A stretch of 64,000 bases of DNA from Isochrysis galbana (lineage: Eukaryota; Haptophyta; Isochrysidales; Isochrysidaceae), in the NCBI GenBank assembly GCA_018136815.1, contig CM030935.1, positions 1,036,024 to 1,100,023 on the forward strand. Reading direction: 5' to 3'. Positions 10,847 to 20,665 of the stretch are shown piece by piece. A program made the translations under genes and the position numbers. Positions within the stretch are counted from its first letter, which is position 1. Every line of letters begins with the position of its first letter. The notes under the pieces were generated by a model that did no database searches, was not told the DNA's origin, and saw only the letters and a program-made list of their open reading frames with translations.

Positions 10847-12523
10847 ATGTCGCCGGGTGGTGAGCAGGCGGCGGAGAGGACGGAGCAGGCGAGCCACGAG
10901 CAGCACGCCGAAGCCGAGCAACCACCGTTCCTCGCGAGCGACACCGAGGACTCCTCAGCCGACCAGCTGACCGCCAGAGACATGAGCCAGCTGGGCGAAG
11001 AGAGCAAGAGCCATAACAATCTGCTAAAGAAAACGTGGACGGCGGAGGAGGACCGGCTCCTCGCAGAGATTGTGACGCGTGAGGGTGCACACAAATGGTC
11101 CATGATCGCCGCCTCGCTGCCCGGCAGAGCAGGCAAGCAGTGCCGCGAGCGCTGGTACAACCACCTCTGCCCCGATGTACGCAAGGGCTCGTGGACAGCC
11201 GAGGAGGACAGGATCATCATGGAGAGTGTGCGAGAGCATGGAACAAGGTGGTCTTTCATTGTGAAGCTGCTGCCCGGACGCACAGACAATGCCATCAAGA
11301 ATAGGTACAACTCGGCCATGCGGAAGCAGCGCCGCTTGCAAATGATCGAGGAGGCTGCAGCCAACGGAGTGGTGCTCCCCATCCGGCCACGCGGGCGGCC
11401 GGAGGGATCTGGGAATAAGGCAAAGCGGAAACGTGAAGAGGACAAGAGGACAAGGGCCGAGGCTGGAGAGGGCGACGAGAACCTCAGCGGCACGATTGCG
11501 AGCGTGTCATCTCCTCATAGAAGTGATGAGAGCCGTGCCGAGATTGTAGCACCCATGCCGAAGCCCAGGTCGAAGCTTACCAAGAAGCAGAGGACGTCAT
11601 CGAAAGCAGACGCAGCGCGCAATTTGAAAGATGAAGAGGCGTGGGGCAAATCTTCTGGTTCTCCGGTGCCATCTCACGAGGCTCCGACGTCGGGGATGGC
11701 GGTGGATGGCCTCCCGCAAGCGCTCCCTCCAGGCACCAACACTTCTCCATGTGCATTGGCGCAGAGCACAGAACGGTTGTCTACGATCGTTTGTGCTGGG
11801 GATGCACATGGTCTGAGTGAAAATCTTGACGATTTCGTCAGCGCGACTCCGACAGGTATCCGAGCCCTTGCACATGCGTGCACAGGCGTTCTCCTTTGTC
11901 TCTCATGCCAAATGTGCCTCGCGCGTCGTTTTCTTAACTGCTTCCCTCCACCTTTTACTCGTTGTTCCGCAGCCGGCATCTCACCTGCAGCGATGAATTG
12001 GTCGTGCCAATCGTCCCAACTTTCGCCCTCGATCATGGAACTGCTGGAGATGGCGGGATTTTCGCCAACTTGCCTATCGCCACCTACGGCAAATCCCTCA
12101 CCGGAGAGCAACCACTTGTTAGCTGATGGCACCTCCGTGGTCAAGGCTTTGTCGGACTACAGTAAGCACCCGGGCGTACCATCGTCCGAATGTCATTCAG
12201 GCAATCTTTTGGGTTCGCGTGCCCATACTCTCGGCTCCGAGGCAGTGCATTTGCTGTCGACGCCAGGTGCGATAGAGAAAGCTCTACGTTCAATGCCGGT
12301 GCTTGTGGGGGAACATGCTAACGAGGCCAAGGCGTGCGGCTCGATGCTCGCATCTTCGCGCGATTCTACCCATGCCATTCTCGACGCGCCGGAAGGTGCA
12401 ACTGCGCTTGTGGATATTCTTACTAGTCCGGATGGCATGTTGTCGTCCACAAATGCGCTGGCCCACAGGCTATCGCCTCTATCATGCGCGGCTTTCTCCG
12501 ACTTCCTTGCCGACTTTTGCTGA
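10847..12523 (+). CDS. MYB transcription factor with two SANT/MYB repeats
   Basis: ATG 10847 is the first in-frame ATG after the CT-rich leader; the frame is 558 codons. Two MYB repeats lie at about residues 62-112 and 113-163. The first has W64, W84 and W103 with LPGRAGKQCRERWYNHL. The second has W116 and W135, with Tyr154 in place of the third Trp, and LPGRTDNAIKNRYNS. The Trp at the first position of the last repeat is more like animal/protist MYB than plant R2R3-MYB. A basic segment follows with the AT-hook-like RPRGRPEG and KAKRKRE, probably nuclear localisation. The remaining 350 residues are Ser/Pro-rich and unrecognised. Positions 11856-11972 look like an in-frame intron (GTATCC...TTCCGCAG, 117 bp, no stop), so the product may be 519 residues. 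It should bind DNA as a transcription regulator. Confidence 0.9.
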   Translation: MSPGGEQAAERTEQASHEQHAEAEQPPFLASDTEDSSADQLTARDMSQLGEESKSHNNLLKKTWTAEEDRLLAEIVTREGAHKWSMIAASLPGRAGKQCRERWYNHLCPDVRKGSWTAEEDRIIMESVREHGTRWSFIVKLLPGRTDNAIKNRYNSAMRKQRRLQMIEEAAANGVVLPIRPRGRPEGSGNKAKRKREEDKRTRAEAGEGDENLSGTIASVSSPHRSDESRAEIVAPMPKPRSKLTKKQRTSSKADAARNLKDEEAWGKSSGSPVPSHEAPTSGMAVDGLPQALPPGTNTSPCALAQSTERLSTIVCAGDAHGLSENLDDFVSATPTGIRALAHACTGVLLCLSCQMCLARRFLNCFPPPFTRCSAAGISPAAMNWSCQSSQLSPSIMELLEMAGFSPTCLSPPTANPSPESNHLLADGTSVVKALSDYSKHPGVPSSECHSGNLLGSRAHTLGSEAVHLLSTPGAIEKALRSMPVLVGEHANEAKACGSMLASSRDSTHAILDAPEGATALVDILTSPDGMLSSTNALAHRLSPLSCAAFSDFLADFC

Positions 12524-13371
12524 GGACGGGTGATGTGGATGAGCTCGTCGAGCTTAACCTGAGAGGCAAGACATATATTGCGCGATAACGCAGATCTTGC
12601 ATCGATGGCAAACATGGCAAATGACTTTAGATGATTTTAGATGATGATGATGATGATATAAATTGTGCTAAAAGTGAATGAGTTGAACGCTGCAAGAGCT
12701 CGGACAACTAGCCAATGCTGATCTTCCTTATCGTTCATTCACCAAAGTCCATTCGAGAAATGCGTGTGCGAGAGGAAAAGCTTGGCGTCGTTTCCAGCCA
12801 AGTCAAGACTGGCCGCGGTTTCATCGTGTGGCGTTAACATTAGAATTAGCCTTAGCCATAGTAATCATGCGATGATGGCGCTTTCGTGTTGCCCTTTGGT
12901 CTGCAAACTCAAAGTCGTAGCGTGCTCTCACAAGAGAAGCACGAATCGGGGCGGTTGTGGGGTTGCAAAGGCGTTGGAAGAAGATTTAAGGAGCACTTCA
13001 ATAGCGGAAGTCGCGATCCTGACAAAAAAAGATTCAAGATTCGCGTGCTCTCTGCCCACTAGCTACTAGGCGAGAGAAGCGTTCATTTGGTCTCACGGTC
13101 TCACCCCCCGTGCTTAAACTTAAACGAGAAGAAAAACCTCTTGCCTCTTGAAGATGCCTACTCCTACTACTTCTACTTCTACTAAGCCTCTTCCCTCATC
13201 CCCTCCGGAAACGACGGGAACCCGGCTCCAATGCCCTTACCCCTAGTGCGTTTGCGGGTCCAACGAAACGGCCAACGAAACACGCCTGCTGCCCTTCCTT
13301 CTACTAAGTCCCCTCGTGCTCTACTTAGGGACTCAGGTTGCGGGGGGGGTCTGGGTTGGGCGGGATGCACC
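12524..13371. other. Intergenic, no supported gene; GAT microsatellite
   Basis: A GATGAT microsatellite lies at about 12634-12657. The remaining ORFs are short and unrecognised. The stretch ends at the scaffold gap. Confidence 0.5.
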
Positions 13372-13471
13372 NNNNNNNNNNNNNNNNNNNNNNNNNNNNN
13401 NNNNNNNNNNNNNNNNNNNNNNNNNNNNNNNNNNNNNNNNNNNNNNNNNNNNNNNNNNNNNNNNNNNNNNN
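13372..13471. other. Assembly gap (100 N)
   Basis: Exactly 100 N, the conventional filler for a join of unknown length. Confidence 0.99.
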
Positions 13472-13789
13472 GCTACCGGCACCGCCCAAGATGACGATCC
13501 ATACACTATCCTCGACGGCTCAAACGCTCAAACCGACACGAAGATACTCGTCACGATACACCGACCACTTCCACTTAGCGGAACTGGAGGGAGGAGAGAA
13601 CCCTGCCGCTGAGGATCGGAACTCGGAACAACCCACCGAATCCCGCCGCCCCCCACGACCCGGGCCCCTAAGTGGTGCACGAGGGGAGTCGCCGCAAGGC
13701 AAGTTGGTGAGGGATAAGGAAGGAGCGAAGGCGAAGGCGCGTGGTAGCATATGTAGCACTAGTACACGGCCACGCCATAACCTACTTTT

Positions 13790-14425
13790 ATAAGTGGTGG
13801 TAAGTGGGGGTCAATGGGGGCCTCGCGCCCCCCACACTCCATCGCGGACACCCCCCGGGGTGGGCCCGTACAACCAACCTCAGCACCTGCCCTCTGACAG
13901 GGGCTGGGCAATCAGCATCTTGGCCCAGACCCTTCGTGGGCGCGGGCCGCGATTCGCACTCCCACGCCCATACGTACTGGGCCTGCCCTCGAGCTGACGA
14001 GCTGACTCCCCCCCCTTCCCTGGTCGCCAGGCATACAGAGGCCACTGGGAGGCTCCAATGGCCAGCGTGGCAAGCGTGGGAGAGGCGGGGGGGGCAGGGG
14101 CTGAGCCCCAGCCTCCACTGCCCCCTGAGCTGCCCTTGCTAGCCCTCTGGGACCCCCCAAACCCCAAAGGCCCTCTGAGAGCAGGTCGTGGCGCGCCGCA
14201 TGGCGACGCGCCGCAGGGAGAGGGGTGGAGGAGAATGGAGAGAGGGCGAGGGGGGGTTTTGCACCCCCCCCGATGGAGTGCGGTAAGAAACGGGCCCCGT
14301 TTGCCTCAGCAAACGGGCGAAGGGGGGCGGCTGGCGGCTGGTGACAGGAGGGGGAGAAGAAGGGAGTGGCTCAAGACGTCCTTGTGGCAGGTATCGGGGG
14401 GCGCAGTCATTTATTTCTTCGAGGC
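13790..14425 (+). mobile_element. Dispersed GC-rich repeat, copy 1
   Basis: It shares segments in the same order with 14427-15332: ATGGGGGCCTCGCGCCCCCC at the start, a CCCCAGCCTC...CTGCCCCCTGAGCTG block, a CGCGCC-ATGG-CGCCGCAGGGAG block, and the end TTTATTTCTTCGAGG. Between copies only blocks are conserved. It also carries the hairpin at 14296-14317. No protein is recognisable. Bases 13472-13789 hold nothing I can identify. Confidence 0.55.
14296..14317. other. Perfect 9-bp hairpin with CTCA loop
   Basis: CCCGTTTGC, loop CTCA, GCAAACGGG, inside dispersed repeat copy 1. Confidence 0.7.
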
Positions 14426-14426
14426 C

Positions 14427-15332
14427 AACTAAGTTTATACTTAGTTCGCCCATGGGGGGGCACGAGCCCCCCTCTCTCTCCACTCCTCCCCTGCCATGGG
14501 GGAGGAACCACCCACTCTCCTGGCACGCCTGATGGCTTGCCAGGAGCACACAGCCCTGCTGACCCATTCCTCTCCCCACAGGCCCGCCTGGCTCGCCCGC
14601 CCTGGCCCGTCGTGGCCTGCCCATCCCTCTGACCAGCCCCTCCTCTCCCTGGGCCCCCCTGATCAGGACCCCCCAGCCAGCTCCAGTCGACTGGCAGGGG
14701 CTCGAGAGCCAGCGAGGGAGAGGCAGGAGGGGCCAGGGCCATGCCCCAGCCTCACCTGCCCCCTGAGCTGCGCTCCCAGGCCCCTGCCGGCCTCCTGGGG
14801 ACCTGAAGAGGGGCCGCAGGCGCGCGCCATGGGCCCCCGCCGCAGGGAAGAGAGGAGCTAGGAAAAGGGAAGAGGGAGGGGGGGGGGGGGCGGCAGCTCT
14901 CCCCTCCGGCAGAAACGTGTCTTCTCGCCCCGTTTGGGAAGAGAAGACGGAAGACGGGGGCGCTAGAGCCAGGAGGGAAGGGCCGCGGCTTGCCGCGGCC
15001 ACTCGCTTCGGCGAGGAGAGATTAGTGCTCCTGGGCCCCTATTCACGAGTGCCACCCCCCCCCCCCCCTCCTGCGTTGTTTTTACCCGAAAGGGGTTTTC
15101 CCCCAGCGTGGACTCGAGGAGAGGACGTGCTGGGGTGCGCGGGGTCGGTGCGTGCACTGGGGGGAGGACAAATATCGAGGGGAGGGGGCAGTGCCCCCAC
15201 CCCCCGGTATCACTCGGACACCTGGCCCGTCAGGCATGGAGGGATTCCGGGACGGAAAAGTTGTGTCCAATTAGCTAGTCGGGTTGGCTAGGATATAACA
15301 TTAATTATTTTATTTATTTACTTCTTCGAGGA
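14427..15332 (+). mobile_element. Dispersed GC-rich repeat, copy 2
   Basis: It begins with the palindrome AACTAAG-TTTATA-CTTAGTT, then TCGCCCATGG and a G/C hairpin (14454-14472). Its right 600 bp (from about 14740) match 18480-19065 in reverse orientation. It ends in the AT-rich TTAATTATTTTATTTATTT and CTTCTTCGAGG, the same end as copy 1. The short AT tail is reminiscent of SINE tails, but no pol III promoter is visible at its start. Confidence 0.6.
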
Positions 15333-17309
15333 CTGCTCGCGGCGCGAGCTGTAAGGGCCGTTCTGCTTCTCGACGAAAGGTCCCTCCCCCCCCCCCCCCG
15401 GTGTTTTTCCCTGGTGAGTCGCCCGACGGCCGACGTAGGTCGGTTCGCTTCACTGGGTTTTCCCTCATTGTAACTTCTGGGGAGTTATAATGGGAGCCGG
15501 GGGTTTGCGAGGGGGGAGATTTGAAGGGATGCATATGTGTATGTGTCTGTGCCACTACTTCAAGGCGTGCGGGCAGGTGCGCTAAGCGCTAAGGGGTGTC
15601 GTGATAGTACCGGGCTTGTGCGGAGTAGTGGTGCTAACGCTCAGTTGTTTTAGTACACGGCCACGCGCGAGGCGAGAATATCAAAAGTTTTTCTATCTAC
15701 TATCAAAAATGAAACACATGTCTCCCCCCCCCTTCGCTCTTCCCGGAGGCTTGAGTCCATATTCAAAAACAACAAAAAAACCACAATCCACCATGGACAT
15801 TTGATGGGTCAAATCAGGCAGTCCCTCTTTTGACGGAACACCACCTGTGGTACCGTAGAGTACAGAAGAAAACGGTGTGAGATGAGGAGAGCGAGAACGA
15901 GAACACTACTGACCGAACGTTATGTGCATGATGATGGGTATCCGCGCATTTTTGTCTTGCGCGGAGTGCGCTTGGCGATACATGCAGTACATGCAGGCAC
16001 CACGCTGCAACGACAACATCGAAAGCAATATGCACGTGAAGAGGCAGAGAAGAGAATGGGTTGGGTACTTTTCAGGACTGAAATTCGCCCAACAGATGGA
16101 GAATCTGGAGCAGCAGAAATAAGGCGAGACGACTAGCGGAGAATCTAGAGCAGTAGAAATGTTTGAGGTTGGATGACGCTGCATCGTTGCGGAAAACAAC
16201 AACCGTTGTTGGCGCAGGTCATAGATCAACGATGTTGGTAGGAAGTCTTGACAGCACGAGGGGGCTTGTCACGAGGCGGAGAGTGGCCCCATACTTTCGC
16301 ACAACCTACGCATCAGAGAACAGGAGATGCCTCAAATTGGCAACTTTCGGTGTCTGCCAGGACCGCACGGGGAGGTTGATTCAAAGCAACCAGCCATGCG
16401 ATTTGGCGGTTGCCGTATTTTCTCGGCATCCAGGAAGGGGCAGGTCCGCCATGGAGCGCGGTCTGCTCGGCAAAAAGAAATGCCATCCATGTACAGAGCA
16501 AGGTACGCAATGCGAAGGTGGAGGGAGAGTGTGCAAGGAAGGGATCGCCTCGAGCAGTATTATGAATTGACTTAGTGTGTTGACAAACACGAGGATTTCA
16601 GGGGAAGGGCACGGTTTCTCCTCATCGGCGATCCCTAACGAATGGTATGGTGATGGGATGGGCCGGGGGGAGAGACAGATACGCTGGCGGTGCGAAGACC
16701 CTACGATACCAGATTGTCCTCCTCTGTGGGTTGTTAGACCACTTGGATGGTTGATCCTTTGGTGAGAGAATGTCGACATCGGGCCGCACCGCCGGTGTGT
16801 TTGGGTCGTGGGGTTGGGGCCGTAGGTCCGGGTCAGAGAAGGCAGTGTGCGTGGGTGGATGCGTAGCGAATGCAGGCGCATCCCTATCACGGCCGCCGCC
16901 TCGTCTCTCCTCGGCGGTTCGCACCTCTGGAGCTGCAGGTTGATGCGTGGTGGCTCTTTTCCTCGTCCCTTATCCCTCTTCCAACTCCTTCAATCCCCCC
17001 CCCCCCCCTTAACGCTTGCCACGCGCTCTGCGCTCTCCCTCCCCTCCCTCCCTCCCTCCCTCCATCTCTTGGCCTCGCGTCGCCGCACGTGGACGAGCCC
17101 GAGGGGCGCGAGGGCGGGGGGGGGGGGGGGGGGGGGGGTCGGGGGGTCGGGGGAGACTTTTGTTTTTTACACCCGCCGTCTCCTTCCCCTTTTTTTACTT
17201 GTCGCAGGAGCAACCCTCTCGGCTAGCGCGGGAGAGAGGAGGCGGTGTGTAAAGTAATCTTTACTTAATTAAAGAAGAGCAAGAGGCGAGAAGAGAGAGA
17301 GGCGAAGAG
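15333..17309. other. Intergenic, no recognisable gene; leader of the J-domain gene at the right
   Basis: Frames between 15800 and 16570 are short and match nothing I know. GTGTCGTGATAGTACCGGGCT (15595-15615) recurs around 32857-32886, interrupted there by GTGATC. Around 16990-17140 C-runs, CCCTCC repeats and a long G-run form the presumed promoter/leader of the gene starting at 17310. Confidence 0.45.
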
Positions 17310-18203
17310 ATGCGGGCGTCCATTCCCCGCTCGCTGCTCCTCGCCACTCGACGGCAGGGCTGCGGGCTGGGAGGACTCCGTGGGCCCATCGACCCTCGTC
17401 CGCTCGCATCCAAGACAGCCGCGCGCTCTGCACACAACTGCCCATACCGCATACTTGGGCTGCAGCCGGGCGCCTCACACGCTCAGATCAAGCAGCAGTA
17501 CCTTCGACTTGCGAAACAGCTCCACCCAGACGTCAGCCAAGGGCGCATGCGCGGCAGGGACGACGGACCTGGCGAGAGATCCACTGACGAGTCGAAGAAT
17601 GAGGGCAATCTTCCCGGAGAACGTGCGGGAAGGCGAACAGACACACCGCGGGGGGCGAGCCATGGCAGCAGCATCGATATGGCCAGGCTCAACGCGGCCT
17701 ACGAGCAACTCACCGATCCTCGGCGAAGAGAAGCCGCGACAATGTCTGCGGAACACCGCAAAGAGGCAACAGCTGCAGCTGCAGCTCTTGCGACTGCCGG
17801 CCGCACTCGGGAGGCATTGGCCGCCTTCTTTAGTTGTGAAGATAACCCAGCGTTCAAGGGCGACAGCGACTCTGCCAAGTTCGCTCAGGACGAGAAGAGA
17901 CGCAGGATCACGGCCCGAGACATTTTTCTCGCAGCATGTTATCCGGGTAGGAATAGCCTCAACGGCTCGCCCACGTACGCAGAGCTCTCCAAGATGTGGC
18001 ATTGGCTGAGAGAGGGTGACCTAGTTGATGCTGAGGTTTGCAATGGGTGGTTTCGCGCGTGCATAGTCGCCGGGCAAACACATGCAGCCATGGACGCCTA
18101 TCGGCATGCGGAGTCGAACGGCCTTGAGCAAGGCAGCCAGATGCGATCTTATATTCGTCAGATTCGCAGTTACAAAGCCTCACGCGCAGCGAATCAAGCC
18201 TAA
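17310..18203 (+). CDS. J-domain (DnaJ-like) protein, probably organellar
   Basis: A single-exon frame of 297 codons from ATG 17310. The first 40 residues are Arg/Ser/Ala-rich without acidic residues until Asp28, consistent with a mitochondrial or plastid presequence. The J domain starts at NCPYRILGLQPGASHAQIKQQY and has HPD at 72-74. An Arg/Gly-rich insertion of about 45 residues separates HPD from the last helices (MARLNAAYEQLTDPRRREA). J domains stimulate Hsp70 ATPase through HPD. The C-terminal part has one segment (VCNGWFRACIVAGQTHAAMDAYRHAESNGLEQG) with the spacing of a pentatricopeptide repeat. An Hsp70 co-chaperone in an organelle is the inference. Confidence 0.8.
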   Translation: MRASIPRSLLLATRRQGCGLGGLRGPIDPRPLASKTAARSAHNCPYRILGLQPGASHAQIKQQYLRLAKQLHPDVSQGRMRGRDDGPGERSTDESKNEGNLPGERAGRRTDTPRGASHGSSIDMARLNAAYEQLTDPRRREAATMSAEHRKEATAAAAALATAGRTREALAAFFSCEDNPAFKGDSDSAKFAQDEKRRRITARDIFLAACYPGRNSLNGSPTYAELSKMWHWLREGDLVDAEVCNGWFRACIVAGQTHAAMDAYRHAESNGLEQGSQMRSYIRQIRSYKASRAANQA

Positions 18204-18245
18204 TCCACCAACGTGCTTTTTCATTGAATATGGGCATGGATGTGT

Positions 18246-18345
18246 AAAAATTCTTGAAGGCGTCCGCTAAGCTACTATAGACATCCCCTCCCCTTGCTAA
18301 CCACTGACATTGCCCTTGCCACTACCTCTTCTCTCTTTCACGCAC
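18246..18345 (+). repeat. Repeat in the 3' flank of the J-domain gene
   Basis: AAATTCTTGAA, GTCCGCTA and GCTACT-TAGA are shared with 27690-27790. Both copies begin within 50-180 bp after a stop codon in the same orientation and run into pyrimidine-rich DNA. Confidence 0.55.
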
Positions 18346-18351
18346 TGATCT

Positions 18352-18450
18352 TATGATTGGTCGCCATGGAGGGCGGGCCTCGCGCCGCCCCCACTCTCTC
18401 GACCCCCTCATGGGTCATGGGTGGCGAGAACCACCCACACCCACCCGCCA
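18352..18450 (+). repeat. Copy of the ATG-hairpin module
   Basis: TTGGTCGCCATGGAGG is followed by the stem GGGCGG / CCGCCC (18371-18390) and a second hairpin GGGTGG-CGAGAA-CCACCC. The frame from this ATG resembles the N-terminus at 6307 (Met-Glu, then Gly/Ala/Pro-rich). Confidence 0.5.
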
Positions 18451-18479
18451 GCGCCGCCACTTGGTAGGCATAATAATAA

Positions 18480-19065
18480 TAATTAATATTATATCCTAGC
18501 CAACCCCACTAGCTAATTGGACACAACTTTTCCGTCCCGGAATCCCGCCATGCCTGACGAGCCAGGTGTCCGAGTGCTACCGGGGGGAGGGGGCACTGCC
18601 CCCTCCCTTCGATATTTGTCCTCCCCCCAGTGCACGCACCGACCCTCCGCACCCCAGCACGCCCTCTCCTCGAGGCCACGCTGGGGGGAAAACCCTTTCG
18701 GGTACAAACGACGCGGGGGGGGGGGGGGGGGGCACTCGTGAAACTAGGGGCCCAGAGCGCTATATCACTCTCGCCGAAGCGAGAGTGGCCGCGGCGAGCG
18801 GCGAGCGAGCCGCGGCCCTTCCCTCCTGGCTCTGGCACCCCCTGTCTTCTTTTATCTAAACAGGGCCGGAAGACACGTTAGCGCCAGAGGAGAGAGCTGC
18901 CGCTCCCCCCTTCCCTCCCTCTTTCTCCTCTCTTCCTGTCTTCCCTGCGGCTCTGGCCCATGGCGCGCGCCTGCGACCCCTTTTCCCCTCCTCAGGTCCC
19001 CAGGTGGCCTCTAGCTAGGGGCTTGGGAGCACAGCTTAGGCTTAGGCTTAGGGGGCAGGTGAACA
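18480..19065 (-). mobile_element. Inverted copy of the dispersed repeat at 14740-15320
   Basis: The reverse complement aligns block by block with 14740-15320: CACCTGCCCCCT, TGCTCCCA, GGGGACCTGA, GCAGGCGCGCGCCATGGG, AGAAGTGTGTCC-type and GTCCAATTAGCTAGT blocks, ending GGTTGGCTAGGATATAA and an ATTATTATT tail. Identity is moderate. With the plus copy it forms an inverted pair enclosing the J-domain gene. Confidence 0.7.
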
Positions 19066-19699
19066 AACTATCGTTAAAAAGATAGGGTCATGGAGCGCGC
19101 GCCGCTCCCCTCCTCTCCTGCCGCCCCGCCCGCCGCGACGGACGATCGGGCCATGCTCGACGCATCGCACCCGAAGCGCCCAAGAGAGGACGCCACCCCG
19201 ACCAAGGTGCGCACGAGACGCGCCCCGTCCCAGTGCAACTGGATCAACACCAAAGCGCCGCCAGCGCGCTCGGTGCCGGCCCAAAGTTGGGCACTCGCGC
19301 GTATCACGGCACCGGGACGGTGTGGAACACGCGATGACTACAGGCTCATAGGCAGAGGGCCGTTCGCCGTTCGATCGAGCCGGCAGCTGACGCGGTCGTG
19401 GAAGGATCGTTGATTGTTGCTTGCGGGAAGATGTCTGAAAGGTCATACTAGTAGTAAGAATCGGGTCTGACAGTGTCTGCCATCGAGCGCTACGAGCGAC
19501 GAAGTAGACTGAAGGTCGGAGGATTGCGACCCCTCCCCATCCGCGCGCCGAGACGGCGGTCCTCCCCCCCCTCCGCAGATTTCCTTCCCCCTCCGCCGCT
19601 CCCCCCCCCTCCGCGCGCCGAGACGGCGGTTCTCTTCCGCGTCCGCGCGTTGAGACGCCGCGTTCTCTTCCCTCTGTGGAAATCAAAGCCGTAGCTTGG
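19066..19699. other. No supported gene
   Basis: Overlapping frames on both strands (19048-19686) are Arg/Ala/Pro-rich and unrecognised. GCGCGCCGAGACGGCGGT occurs twice (19543 and 19611). Confidence 0.4.
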
Positions 19700-19835
19700 A
19701 TTGTAACGAGATGAACGAGATGTAACGAGATGGCCTGATGGCCCGACGACGAGATGAACGAGATGGCCTTGATGGCCCGACGAGATGAACGAGATGGCCC
19801 TGGGGCCCGACGAGATGAACGAGATTTTCGGGTAA
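19700..19835. repeat. Minisatellite CCCGACGAGATGAACGAGAT
   Basis: Three to four units of about 33-42 bp with the core CCCGACGAGATGAACGAGAT followed by GGCC. Confidence 0.75.
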
Positions 19836-19934
19836 CGGAACTGGACGAGGAGTTTCCCCACTAAGCTTGGTCGTAATGCGGTGAAACCGTCTTGGAGACA
19901 AGCGGGAAACCGGGGCGGAAGGAACTGGCAAGGA

Positions 19935-20150
19935 AGCCGGCAGGAAGGCAGAGGAAATGTCTTGGCAAGGCGACGGAGGCAGGATTTTAACAGTAGGCGG
20001 AGGCAGGATTTTTTTTTAACGGTAGGAAGGCAGGATATTTTAACGGTAGGGTGGCAGGAATTTTAACAGTAGGGTGGCAGGATTTTTTAACGGTAGACGG
20101 AGTGCGGAATTTTAACGGTAGAAGAAGGGCGTGGAATTTAACTGTAGAAG
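19935..20150. repeat. Minisatellite GGCAGGATTTTAACGGTAG
   Basis: About eight units of 20-28 bp with the core AGGATTTTAACGGTAG; the T-run varies from 3 to 9. Confidence 0.8.
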
Positions 20151-20189
20151 AAGAGCGGAGAGGAGAAGGAGCGGGGCTCGAACTGCAGA

Positions 20190-20268
20190 GCGCTCCGTCC
20201 GGACTCGAACTCGCGACCCAGAGCAAAAGGTTGGTGGAGGCGGTAGGTTGAACCACTATGCCACGCGA
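20190..20268 (-). ncRNA. tRNA-like pol III unit (tRNA-derived repeat or decayed tRNA)
   Basis: The minus strand has an A-box-like TGGCATAGTGG (20263-20253) and, 41 bases on, a B-box-like GAGTTCGAGTCC (20212-20201). A second GTTCGAGCCC follows near 20183. Acceptor and T-stem pairing are imperfect, so this is more likely tRNA-derived than a working tRNA. Confidence 0.4.
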
Positions 20269-20467
20269 GAGTTTACGTAGCCATAGGGCCGATGGGAAGG
20301 GCTGAGAACCGCCCTATATACTCTGGGTTTTTTTTCTCTTCTTTTTCACTTTTCTTCTTCTTTCTTCCTCTGTTCTTTTTTACTGTTTTACTGTTTCTCT
20401 TTTTACTGTTATTTCTTTTTGCCTCTGAGACATCGCGAATGCGACACCCTCACCCCCCCGCGCGAAA

Positions 20468-20665
20468 GTCCCCCAGCGCGTCCCTCAGCGTTCCCCAGCG
20501 TCCCTCAGCGTCTCCCAGCGTCCCTCAGCGCCCCCCCCGCGTCCTTCAGCGGTGTCCTTCATCGGTGTCCCGCAGCGCGTTCTTCAGCGTCCTTCAGCGT
20601 CCTTCTGCGTCCTTCTGCGTCTTTCAGCGCCGTCCCACAGCGCGTCCTTCAGCGTCCTTCGGCGC
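20468..20665. repeat. CCTTCAGCGT / CCCTCAGCGT short tandem repeat
   Basis: About twenty 9-10-bp units of C-C-T/C-T-C-AGCGT. It creates long proline/serine frames on the plus strand that I do not regard as genes. Bases 20270-20467 and 20666-21429 show no recognisable feature. Confidence 0.75.

Noticed and set aside
19037-19056. TTAGGC repeats as telomeric sequence
   Set aside because: Only two to three units inside a dispersed repeat block.
19700-20150. CRISPR array
   Set aside because: Units are contiguous and variable without unique spacers, and this is eukaryotic DNA.
20190-20268. A functional tRNA gene
   Set aside because: A and B boxes are present but the acceptor and T stems do not pair properly.
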